Assembly: GCA_029987245.1 (NCBI GenBank)
Contig: DALTWG010000001.1
Coordinates: 3,710 to 67,709 of the forward strand
Source of the DNA: Methanocorpusculum sp.
GTDB lineage: Archaea > Halobacteriota > Methanomicrobia > Methanomicrobiales > Methanocorpusculaceae
DNA: 64,000 nt
Direction: 5' to 3'
Of this stretch, positions 42,396 through 49,694 are shown piece after piece. The notes below the pieces were generated by a model. That model did no database searches and had not been told where the DNA came from. It saw only the letters and a program-made list of their open reading frames with translations. Every line of letters begins with the position of its first letter. The first letter of the stretch is position 1. Made by a program: the position numbers and the translations under genes.

Positions 42396-43169
42396 TTACA
42401 GCAGATTCGGCGCAGGCACTCTTTTATGCCTGCTTTTTTCCACCATGGCAAGCACCTTTTCCTCTACCGCATTCTGCGCCTCGCCGCCGTGTTTTTCAAG
42501 CGCAACAAGGGCCGCGTCAAGGTCGGTATAGGAAATGCCGATTTCAGACTCATCCGTCTGCCCCGCAAAAAAGCCGGCGCTCGGCGCTTTGCGTATAATG
42601 CAGTCCGGAATCTCCAGCTCCTTTGCAAGCGTGTAGACGTCTTTTTTGTACAGATGCAAAAGGGGCTGCACATCGGCAGCCGAATCGCCCCATTTCGTCG
42701 CGTAGCCTATCATATACTCGGTTTTATTCGAAGTGCCGCAGACCAGACAGCCTTTGGCCCCGGCGATATTATAGAGCACCGTCATTCTAAGACGCGATGC
42801 CGTGTTGCCGGAAAGAATCGGGGTATCAGTGTAGCCCGGCATTTCCTTGAGCGCGTCAAGGGCGCCGCCTATGGGGGCGACTGTCAGCTCCACACCGAAT
42901 TTGTCACAGAGCTCCTTTGCGTCTGCATAGTCTTCTTGCAGAGTATTTTTTGCCGGGATGAAAACCCCGAGGACGTTTTGCGGCGCAACGGCTTTGGCGC
43001 AGAGGGCAAGCGCTACGGCAGAGTCAATCCCGCCGGAGACACCAATTACAAACCCGTGCGCCCCGGCGCGCCAGACGGCGTCGCGCAGCATGTCTTTGAT
43101 GCGTACCACCTCGCAGCCGATGCAGCGAAGCCCGCTTCCCAGTTCTTCATTTTTAAAGTATTCAACCAT
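42396..43169 (-). CDS. nadE: ammonia-dependent NAD+ synthetase
   Basis: Last step of NAD synthesis from nicotinate adenine dinucleotide, ATP and ammonia. 257 residues: PP-loop VIGVSGGIDSAVALALC, GTSNKTEYMIGYATKWGDSAADVQPL and the C-terminal RKAPSAGFFAGQTDESEIGISY. No glutaminase domain. Overlaps the upstream gene at 43162-43169 by eight bases. Sits between two inverted copies of a dispersed repeat, but the gene itself looks intact. Confidence 0.95.
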   Translation of the reverse strand: MVEYFKNEELGSGLRCIGCEVVRIKDMLRDAVWRAGAHGFVIGVSGGIDSAVALALCAKAVAPQNVLGVFIPAKNTLQEDYADAKELCDKFGVELTVAPIGGALDALKEMPGYTDTPILSGNTASRLRMTVLYNIAGAKGCLVCGTSNKTEYMIGYATKWGDSAADVQPLLHLYKKDVYTLAKELEIPDCIIRKAPSAGFFAGQTDESEIGISYTDLDAALVALEKHGGEAQNAVEEKVLAMVEKSRHKRVPAPNLL

Positions 43170-43806
43170 GTTTCAAATCCATAGTTTTGAGTGTGTCAGC
43201 GATGTTTTTCAGCGCATAAGGCGTTGCCGGATGCTCTGCACCAAAGCGCTTAAGAAAGTCCGCCGCCAGGCTGCTCTCCGGGCCCGGGGCGCCGCGTCGC
43301 ACGGCAAAGTCGTGCTCATCGCCTTGGTCGCTTCGCTCCCGCGACGGTCGCACGGCAAAGCTGTGCTCATCGCCTTGGTCGCTTCGCTCCCGCGGCGCCT
43401 TCCAGCCGAAATGCCTCGCATAGGCAAAGACCTCTTCAGAGGTGAGGGCGGCAAACGGACACAGATGCTTTTTTTCTTCCAGCATGTACTCCGTCACCGT
43501 GCCGCTGAAGACATTTTCCAGGAGACCGCACGCAGTGTCATCGAGTGTTTTTGCGCATACAATGAGGGCGCCTGTCTTCTCAGACGAGAACTGCACATCA
43601 GTCCGCTTTATGAGAAGATTTGCAAGAAATATGCGCAGGGCATAGGTTCGCACGGCAAAGCCGTGCTCATCGCCTTGGTCGCTTCGCTCCCGCGGCGTTT
43701 TGTATGTATGGTCTTCTTCGATGTATAAAACAGCACCGCGCGCAAGACCGCCGTTTTTGCGGATTTCCTTTTTGGCTTTGGATTCAAAGAGGGCGATACT
43801 GTTCAT
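43162..43806 (-). CDS. degenerate PP-loop/TtuA-like protein carrying three in-frame repeat insertions
   Basis: 214 residues. Outside the repeats, ALIVCAKTLDDTACGLLENV with FSGTV resembles the TtuA/Ncs6/TilS region GHNLDDEAQTVLMNFLRGDV, and CPFAALTSEEVFAYARHFGW resembles their C-terminal domain. The N-terminal AVLYIEEDHTYKT...TYALRIF sits where the PP-loop should be but lacks SGGxDS, so adenylation is doubtful. The 16-residue unit PRERSDQGDEHGFAVR occurs at about residues 38-53, then two near-tandem copies at about 138-170, each from a 48-base palindromic element read in frame. Coupled to nadE by an eight-base overlap. The family call is my inference from motifs. Confidence 0.6.
   Translation of the reverse strand: MNSIALFESKAKKEIRKNGGLARGAVLYIEEDHTYKTPRERSDQGDEHGFAVRTYALRIFLANLLIKRTDVQFSSEKTGALIVCAKTLDDTACGLLENVFSGTVTEYMLEEKKHLCPFAALTSEEVFAYARHFGWKAPRERSDQGDEHSFAVRPSRERSDQGDEHDFAVRRGAPGPESSLAADFLKRFGAEHPATPYALKNIADTLKTMDLKHG
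43297..43344. repeat. palindromic element, in-frame copy 1
   Basis: 48 bases with stem GCACGGC-AAA-GTCGTGC, then TCATCGCCTTGGTCGC and TTCGCTCCCGCG. Lies within the gene at 43162-43806 and is read there as RERSDQGDEHDFAVR. The length is a multiple of three. Confidence 0.85.
43348..43395. repeat. palindromic element, in-frame copy 2
   Basis: 48 bases, nearly identical to copy 1 and separated from it by three bases, so a near-tandem pair. Read as PRERSDQGDEHSFAVR. Differs from copy 1 at two bases in the stem, changing Asp to Ser. Confidence 0.85.
43648..43695. repeat. palindromic element, in-frame copy 3
   Basis: 48 bases with a perfect stem GCACGGC-AAA-GCCGTGC. Read as PRERSDQGDEHGFAVR, inserted at the place where the PP-loop would be. 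Same orientation as copies 1 and 2. Confidence 0.85.
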
Positions 43807-43851
43807 AGTAGTATGTTTGTTTTGCGATGTAAAAAAGATGCGGGATAAAAA

Positions 43852-45402
43852 TCAGCGCCGTCTGAGACACAAGCCCGCAGCCGCCGCGACACCAAGCCCC
43901 ATTACAACCCCCGCAAACGGCACCGGCGACGAAACAGCGGCCGCCGCATCGGCACCCTTCTTCTCCGACACCTCCTCAACCGTACAGTCAGCCTTTTGAA
44001 TCTGTGTATCATGAATACCCACAATAAACGCATCCGGCTGCTCAAGGAAATGAACGTGATAGGTCAGATCCTTGTTGTTCACCACATAACTGATAGCAGT
44101 AATCTGCTCCATGCCCGACTCCTTCCTTGCCGCATCAGGCAGCTGTGAGAAACACTTGACATACAAATCATGGACATGCACTAAATCATAATTGCTCTCC
44201 GGCGACGCAATAAAATCATCCGTCCACAAAATGCCCTCCGCCTCCTCGCGCGCGCCGATTTCCTTCACACACGCAAGTTCCTCTTCATCAACCTTAATAC
44301 CGTACTGCTCCTGCCAGGACTGTATTGTCGGCAGAATCACCGTGTTTACAAAGGCAGGCGTCTCATTTGCCCATTCGGATGAATAATCTGTTTCCCAGTC
44401 TTCAACCAGATCACCATTCGTGATAAAGTGCGAATACCAGATATGCTTCATAACAGCCTCCATATCTTCAGCATTCGTGATATCGCTATAGTATCTCATC
44501 ATGTTGTCCCAGCGGCCGAAACCCATATCACATTTGTTAGCCGCGCGCGCATCCAGGTCCCAGAAGAAATTCGTCTGCCCGCAGGCATAACCCGGTCTTC
44601 CCTCATGCCAGACAACCTGATTGTTTACAAACTCCATCACACCGTATCTGCCGGTCGCATCCATCAGCGTATATGCCAAATGCCAGTTGAGATAGGGATT
44701 GTCAAACGACTGGATATTCAGCGAGTTGACAAAGGCAAGTGCCTCCTCGATGTTTGCGCAGTGCATTGCCATCGGAAGAGTAAGCCCGGATTCGAGCACC
44801 GTTATTTCTGCATCCGGATTGGTCCCGCTGCAGTTAATTTCTTTACACTCATTGCGCATATTCACCTCAATAACAAGACCTTTTTCATTCATGGTATCGG
44901 ATGCAATGGTCGGGAATCCATAATAATAATCAGAAATAACAGCAGAATTTTCGACAATCTGGTCAAATGTCTGCAGCACCAGGTTAAAGTAACCCATGCC
45001 TACGGTTGCATACGTATCTGCGCTGCCATCTATGCGGAAAATGAAACACGGATTTACCGAAGAAGGCAAATCCATATTGCGCCCCATATAGAGCGAGCCG
45101 TCGTCCATTTCCTTCACCAGACAGGAGCAAAGAGCGGGTGTTTCACTAAGAAGCCTCTTATTTATCGTGTTGTTGGCGTTTAGTTTCATGTCACTGTACA
45201 GCTCTGCCGGATACGTGCCAAGGTCAATTACCCCGCTCAGGTTTTTGTCGCGGTAGTCTGCGAGAATAGTAACCGGTATCAGTTCACCGGTCATGTCGGT
45301 ATCTACCGGGGTATATCCGGTCGAAATAATCGCGGCGGCAGGCGACACAAGAAGCAGCATCGCCGCGGTAAAGATAAGGATTTTTCTAAAAAGTGATTTC
45401 AT
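43852..45402 (-). CDS. exported choloylglycine-hydrolase/penicillin-acylase-like Ntn hydrolase with C-terminal anchor
   Basis: Linear-amide hydrolase of the Ntn fold (family includes bile salt hydrolases and penicillin V acylases). 516 residues: signal peptide (1-24), then CSCLVKEMDDGSLYMGRNMD, in which Cys92, Arg108 and Asp111 have the spacing of the catalytic Cys2, Arg18 and Asp21 of bile salt hydrolase. Cys92 would become N-terminal only after cleavage before it. NEKGLVIEVN and YLNWHLAYTLMDATGRYGVMEF also fit the family. The C-terminus PVPFAGVVMGLGVAAAAGLCLRRR is a membrane anchor. The substrate is unknown. Lies in the repeat-rich island. Confidence 0.82.
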   Translation of the reverse strand: MKSLFRKILIFTAAMLLLVSPAAAIISTGYTPVDTDMTGELIPVTILADYRDKNLSGVIDLGTYPAELYSDMKLNANNTINKRLLSETPALCSCLVKEMDDGSLYMGRNMDLPSSVNPCFIFRIDGSADTYATVGMGYFNLVLQTFDQIVENSAVISDYYYGFPTIASDTMNEKGLVIEVNMRNECKEINCSGTNPDAEITVLESGLTLPMAMHCANIEEALAFVNSLNIQSFDNPYLNWHLAYTLMDATGRYGVMEFVNNQVVWHEGRPGYACGQTNFFWDLDARAANKCDMGFGRWDNMMRYYSDITNAEDMEAVMKHIWYSHFITNGDLVEDWETDYSSEWANETPAFVNTVILPTIQSWQEQYGIKVDEEELACVKEIGAREEAEGILWTDDFIASPESNYDLVHVHDLYVKCFSQLPDAARKESGMEQITAISYVVNNKDLTYHVHFLEQPDAFIVGIHDTQIQKADCTVEEVSEKKGADAAAAVSSPVPFAGVVMGLGVAAAAGLCLRRR

Positions 45403-45490
45403 GGAATAGTATTTGTGTTCCTGGAATAATAAGAAGAAAGATTTGAGCGTGGGAAATGTAAGGGCAGAACGCAGGCTGTTAAATTATTTT

Positions 45491-45525
45491 TTGCAGATGC
45501 ACAAAATAATTCAGTAGAATAAAAA
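45491..45525 (+). repeat. 35-bp direct repeat, left copy
   Basis: TTGCAGATGCACAAAATAAT then TCAGTAGAATAAAAA. Matches 45964-45998 with about three differences. The two copies flank dispersed-repeat copy C. The 610-base gap 45403-46012 contains these repeats and the promoter of the Ntn-hydrolase gene, but no gene. Confidence 0.7.
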
Positions 45526-45593
45526 GGTAACTATTCAGCCCTCCCATCCTGTTTTTTTGATATTGCATCCTTATGTATAAGGGTTGTATATTC

Positions 45594-45800
45594 GTAACTA
45601 TTCAGACTTATACATGATGCTGCATATTTTATCTTTTTGGCTTTTGTAATGCGCTTACGCGCAAAACGCGAGATTTCCGCAGATTACACGCAGATTAACG
45701 CAGATTACAACGGATTCTTGCGGCGGGCGAAAATCGCACGGAAAAACCGTGCTCAACCCTTCGGCTAAAGCCTCAGGAAATTCAACGGAATTCACGGAAA
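45594..45800 (+). repeat. dispersed repeat, copy C
   Basis: Starts GTAACTATTCAGAC and shares with the reverse complement of copy B the blocks TTTATCTTTTTGGCTTTT, GCGCTTACGCGC, the CGCAGATTACACGCAGATT units and GGCGGGCGAAAATCGCACGG. At the place where copy B has a palindromic module, copy C is uninterrupted. Another GTAACTATTCAGCC stands alone at 45527-45540. Confidence 0.7.
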
Positions 45801-45910
45801 CTAAACGGTTAAATTGGATGTTTCGGATATCAGAAAGCAATTTCTTCTGTGTTTTCTGTTGATTTCTCTATTTCCGTGTTTTCTGTGGTGATTTCCGTGG
45901 TGATGTCTGT

Positions 45911-45963
45911 GTAGGCATTAAGATTTAAGCGACACAGCCAAAAATCCAACTGTCAAATTTTGG
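45911..45963 (+). repeat. 53-bp repeat, inverted relative to the copy at the window end
   Basis: The block with ATTTAAGCGACACAG and CAACTGTCAAATTT matches the reverse complement of 63948-64000 at 47 of 53 positions by my count. Confidence 0.75.
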
Positions 45964-45998
45964 TTGCATCTGCACAAAATAATTCAGCAGAATAAAAA
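45964..45998 (+). repeat. 35-bp direct repeat, right copy
   Basis: Partner of 45491-45525 (see there); abuts the 53-bp repeat and runs into the A-run that serves as the mmp operon terminator on the other strand. Confidence 0.7.
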
Positions 45999-46003
45999 AA
46001 AAA
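45994..46003 (-). terminator. poly-T terminator of the methanogenesis-marker operon
   Basis: Ten consecutive T on the minus strand, 10-19 bases after the mmp7 stop codon; the longest such run I noticed in the window. Confidence 0.6.
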
Positions 46004-46012
46004 CGTCTGACC

Positions 46013-46951
46013 CTACACCACAATATTCGTCTCCGAAAGCGGCTTAATCCTGATAAGAATATAATTTCTCATCCTGCTTGGCAGCACATCGGCCACCTGC
46101 CCTAAAGTCACCCCGTCCTCGACAACAGTCGCGCGGAATTTCTCCGCATACTCAGGATACGGCAGCTTGATTCTCAGCCCGTTGAGCTGCACCGCAACCG
46201 GCGCAGGCGACAAAACCTCCTCTATTTCCGGGAAGTTCTGCTTTATAACATCCTGCACACGTGCAGGAGATACGGAAAGCGGGTCGTTTGCAATCTCCTC
46301 GCGCCGCATTGAGATGACTTTTTCCACCTCCTCGATAACCGCATCAAGACGTGCGATATCCTCGCCCGTCTGCGTCCGGTGCATAAAGCGGCCCAACCCG
46401 CCGACATAACCCGCAACCGGCGGGTCGGTCATCTCCTCAAGAATTTCGCGCTTCGGGCCGCCCGTAAGAATTATCGGCACATTGATGCCTTTTCGCAGCT
46501 TTGGAAACTTCTGCGCAATGCACGAAGCAAAGTTGCCTAAAACAAAAATCGCCGCATCATGCTCATTGATTAAATCCCGCTCCTCATCATTTAACTGCGC
46601 AATACGGCGGCCAAAACCCCGCGCCATGCCTAAAATATTCGATTTCGACCCGTTACTCCTGAGATACTCCGCAACATCGCAGGCCGAATGCGGCAGATGA
46701 TGAATTTCAAGACTTGGAATAACCACCGCGATTTCCGTGCCGACCAAAGGCGACTCGGATACCTCCCCGGAAAGCGGACGGGAGAACTCGCGCAGCGGCT
46801 CAATGTCTTCTTTCGGCATCAAGACCTGCAGAATAACCTCGTTTGCAATATTATGCCGCTGCACAATATAGCCGCCGAGGTCCTCGATATAGTCCACGAC
46901 TTCATCAAGACGATAGACACCGCCCTTGTAGGTTACCGGAACTAAAATCAT
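46013..46951 (-). CDS. mmp7: methanogenesis marker protein 7
   Basis: Subunit of the complex that activates methyl-coenzyme M reductase (MCR). 312 residues, soluble alpha/beta, recognised by overall sequence (MILVPVTYKGGVYRLDEVVDYIEDLGGY; LGMARGFGRRIAQL; PIILTGGPKREILEEM) and by its place last in the mmp operon. No classical enzyme motif. One Cys in FVLGNFASCIAQKF. Start overlaps mmp17 stop by four bases (ATGA). Reported in purified MCR activation fractions together with Mmp3, Mmp17 and McrC (known from the literature, not shown here). Confidence 0.92.
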   Translation of the reverse strand: MILVPVTYKGGVYRLDEVVDYIEDLGGYIVQRHNIANEVILQVLMPKEDIEPLREFSRPLSGEVSESPLVGTEIAVVIPSLEIHHLPHSACDVAEYLRSNGSKSNILGMARGFGRRIAQLNDEERDLINEHDAAIFVLGNFASCIAQKFPKLRKGINVPIILTGGPKREILEEMTDPPVAGYVGGLGRFMHRTQTGEDIARLDAVIEEVEKVISMRREEIANDPLSVSPARVQDVIKQNFPEIEEVLSPAPVAVQLNGLRIKLPYPEYAEKFRATVVEDGVTLGQVADVLPSRMRNYILIRIKPLSETNIVV

Positions 46952-47529
46952 ACGAGCGCCTCCTCCATTTTCCTGAAGCAGTCCGCAACCAGCTTTTCTG
47001 CAATGTCTTCCGGAAGCGTGTTTTCCGACGCCGCATACCAGAACCGGTTCGTGCCGTAATTTTCACGGCGGACCTTGAACCCCTCCGGCGCAATGACCTG
47101 GACCGCATAAATGAGGTCCTTGAAAAGCGACTCCGACGGGTCGATAACAACCCAGTCGGCAAGGTCATTGGGAATCTCGACACCCTCGATAATAACCGTA
47201 AACCGGTCCGGCTGGTCGACCGCGTCGTGACCAAGCCGGTTCCACAGCATTTTGAGCATCGCCGCAAGATAGGTCTCATCACCGACGGCGATGGTGCATT
47301 TGCCGTCCTGCACCATGACATTGCCCACCTCGGATACCCGGATGGCAGACCGCGGCGGCCGGATAATGCCCGCCGCGACAAAGACCGGATAGCCCGGGTC
47401 GATATAGAGATGCAGCCCCTCGACGATGGATAAGAGGTTGTGGTCCTGCAGGACCGTGCGGGCGATTTTCTGATAGTTGTCAGAACCGTCTTCGGTGCTT
47501 TCAACCTCGAAATACTCTAAACCCGGCAT
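46948..47529 (-). CDS. mmp17: methanogenesis marker protein 17
   Basis: 193 residues; family of unknown chemistry found with Mmp7 in MCR activation. Start set at 47529 (MPGLEYFEVESTEDGSDNYQ), one base after the mmp15 stop. The open frame continues to 47793, but that part overlaps mmp15 in another frame. Contains VAAGIIRPPRSAIRVSEVG and VIDPSESLFKDLIYAVQVI. Coupled on both sides. Confidence 0.92.
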   Translation of the reverse strand: MPGLEYFEVESTEDGSDNYQKIARTVLQDHNLLSIVEGLHLYIDPGYPVFVAAGIIRPPRSAIRVSEVGNVMVQDGKCTIAVGDETYLAAMLKMLWNRLGHDAVDQPDRFTVIIEGVEIPNDLADWVVIDPSESLFKDLIYAVQVIAPEGFKVRRENYGTNRFWYAASENTLPEDIAEKLVADCFRKMEEALV

Positions 47530-47530
47530 T

Positions 47531-48781
47531 TCACTTCCTCTTTGCCTCGACAAAGCCCGATGAGATAAGAGCCGCGCCGACCGCGCCGATAAACTGCGAG
47601 TGGTGCGGCACAACAACCTCGGTGTTGAGCATGCGGCCCATGGCGCGGACCAGTCCCTGAATAAGCGAAGAGCCGCCGACCATGATAACCGGCTCCTTGA
47701 TATCGACTTCCTGGAGCTGCTGCTCATAGACCTGCTGCGCAACCGAATGACATGCCGCGGCGGCAACATCTTCGCGCTTGTAGCCGGCTGCAAGGGCGTT
47801 GACTAAAGACTGGGTACCGAACACAATACAGTAACTGTTCATAGGGACGTCCTCGCCGCCGGCGCTTTGCATCGAAAGCGCGCCAAGCTCGGTGATGTCG
47901 CAGCCAAGGCGTTTCGAGGTCATCTCAAGGAACCGGCCCGACGCACCGGCACAGATGCCTCCCATCGTAAAGGAGCCCGGAATACCGTCGTTGACCGAGA
48001 TTGCCTTGTTGTCCATGCCGCCGATATCAATGACCGTGGCAAAGCCCTTCTGCGCACCGGCGAGATAGACCGCGCCTTTTGAGTTCACCGTAAGCTCTTC
48101 CTGGACCAGGTCGGCATTCAGGTGTTTGCCGATTAAGAACCGCCCGTAGCCGGTGGTACCGATTGCTTCAATATCCGACATCTTCAGACCGGACTCGGCA
48201 AGGGCGAGGCTGATTACCTCGTCCGCCGACTTCAGGACCTCGGTGGTCGGGCGCCAGCCGGTACCGACGATTTCATTGTCCTGCATAATGACGCATTTTG
48301 TGGTCGACGAGCCTGAGTCAACACCCATGGTGGTGCCGACCTGCACTTCGCGCGCCATAAGCGCCCGGCGCTTGGCGATGGTGGAGAGGGCTTCAAGTCT
48401 TGTCAGAAGCGTGGATGCGCCAGTGCGTTCGTTAAACGAGTAGGAAACCACCGGAATCTTTGAGTTTTCCACAATATAGCGGCGCAGTTCGTTTCGCACA
48501 ATCGCTGCTTCCGCGCAGCGGAAGCACGATGCAACAAAGATGCCGTCCGCCTCGACTTTGCCCTCGACTACGGCTTTGGCGCGCGCAATGGCGAGTTTTA
48601 AGTCCGGGCTTTTCACCGGCAGACCGAATTCCTTGTATGCGGTCCGCACGTCAGAGAGGGCGACGTCAGGATAAAACATCTGCGCCCCGACCTGCTCTGC
48701 GGCGCTCGTAATTTCGTTCTGGATACCGGAATACTCCGCGCCGCAGGTAATCTGGGCTATGCGCACAGGTGCGTCGCTCAT
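47531..48781 (-). CDS. mmp15: methanogenesis marker protein 15, BcrA/HgdC-type ATPase
   Basis: 416 residues. The C-terminal two thirds are the ASKHA ATPase of 2-hydroxyacyl-CoA dehydratase activators: [54 protein letters not shown] (cluster-ligand Cys) and [14 protein letters not shown]. Activators of this type use ATP to push a low-potential electron from a [4Fe-4S] cluster into a partner, which fits a role in reducing the Ni of MCR or its helpers (inference). The N-terminal 140 residues are special to the marker family ([29 protein letters not shown]). ATGA overlap with mmp5. Confidence 0.93.
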   Translation of the reverse strand: MSDAPVRIAQITCGAEYSGIQNEITSAAEQVGAQMFYPDVALSDVRTAYKEFGLPVKSPDLKLAIARAKAVVEGKVEADGIFVASCFRCAEAAIVRNELRRYIVENSKIPVVSYSFNERTGASTLLTRLEALSTIAKRRALMAREVQVGTTMGVDSGSSTTKCVIMQDNEIVGTGWRPTTEVLKSADEVISLALAESGLKMSDIEAIGTTGYGRFLIGKHLNADLVQEELTVNSKGAVYLAGAQKGFATVIDIGGMDNKAISVNDGIPGSFTMGGICAGASGRFLEMTSKRLGCDITELGALSMQSAGGEDVPMNSYCIVFGTQSLVNALAAGYKREDVAAAACHSVAQQVYEQQLQEVDIKEPVIMVGGSSLIQGLVRAMGRMLNTEVVVPHHSQFIGAVGAALISSGFVEAKRK

Positions 48782-49224
48782 GCTTTTACCTCCAGATTCT
48801 GCAGGAATTCCTTTATCTTGGCGACAAACGTGACGCCTTCCTCGCGCGACTGCGGATAGCGCAGTTCAAGCCGCGGCATCTTTTTCTCCCGCAGCATGAA
48901 TTCAAGCAGCTCGTTCGTCCGCGCGCAGCCCATGCAGCCGAAGGAAAGTTCCGGCTCGGTGATGATGATGCAGGCTTCGGCCTGCTCCACCAAGGGCCCG
49001 TACAAAGACATGCGCCCGCGAATGCCTGAAGGCACCTCGACCGCGGCCCATTTGAGACCTTTCTGCGGGTCTTCGGAGGTCATCTGAATAGGCGGTGAGT
49101 CAAAGCCGGGCGTCTGGATATGTTCACGTATCGATACCGCAGAGCCTAAGGGCTCATGACCGAACCTTGCCACAAGGTCGGATAAAATCAGGCTTGTAGC
49201 CGGATAAACGAAAACTTTTACCAT
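48778..49224 (-). CDS. mmp5: methanogenesis marker protein 5
   Basis: 148 residues, family of unknown function found only in methanogens and relatives. [14 protein letters not shown] segment (two Cys spaced CxxC) could bind metal or a cluster. Its start shares one base with the mmp6 stop (TAATG), and its stop overlaps mmp15 by four bases. Confidence 0.9.
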   Translation of the reverse strand: MVKVFVYPATSLILSDLVARFGHEPLGSAVSIREHIQTPGFDSPPIQMTSEDPQKGLKWAAVEVPSGIRGRMSLYGPLVEQAEACIIITEPELSFGCMGCARTNELLEFMLREKKMPRLELRYPQSREEGVTFVAKIKEFLQNLEVKA

Positions 49225-49694
49225 TATAAATCCTCCAAATCCTCACGGATAATTTCTTCAATCACACCTGCATCCACCGGGCCGCTTACCGGAAGCTCGA
49301 CGCCCGCTGCGCTGCGCAGCTCTTCAGGCGTCATTTTGTCAACCGCGTCAAGGCCGAACGAGATGTAGCGAACCTTCTGCATCTCGAATTCGTGACCCAA
49401 ATAGCCCGGGCGGGCGCCGCCCAGGTTTGCGCGGCAGCGCCTGGCGTCTCCCGGGGGAAAACCGCGGTCTTTGATAAATATGCGGTTTTTGTCAAGGCTT
49501 CTCAGATGCTCGACAATCCGGGCGACGTCTTCGGGCGTTCCGGTAATCTGGCAGCCGAAACAGGTTTCTTTGACCATCACTCCTTTCGCAATTTCATAGG
49601 CGGCGGTTGCTACATCCTGTGGAGTGGTGTCGGGCGAGTCGACAAAGACGTATTTGGTTACAGATCCGACATACTGCGGAACGTACTCTTTCAT
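49224..49694 (-). CDS. mmp6: methanogenesis marker protein 6
   Basis: 156 residues, methanogen-specific family of unknown chemistry. ETCFGCQITGTPEDV holds a CxxC that may bind metal; KDRGFPPGDARRCRANLGGA is another conserved-looking block. ATGA overlap with mmp3 upstream, one-base overlap with mmp5 downstream. Confidence 0.9.
   Translation of the reverse strand: MKEYVPQYVGSVTKYVFVDSPDTTPQDVATAAYEIAKGVMVKETCFGCQITGTPEDVARIVEHLRSLDKNRIFIKDRGFPPGDARRCRANLGGARPGYLGHEFEMQKVRYISFGLDAVDKMTPEELRSAAGVELPVSGPVDAGVIEEIIREDLEDL

Noticed and set aside
42958..43728. Plus-strand open frame of 256 codons over nadE and its neighbour
   Set aside because: It is a shadow: the opposite strand encodes clear NadE motifs and the repeat units read sensibly only on the minus strand.
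47530..47793. Longer mmp17 starting at 47793
   Set aside because: The extra part is the antisense-free shadow of mmp15 on the same strand in another frame and has Ser/Arg-rich shadow composition.
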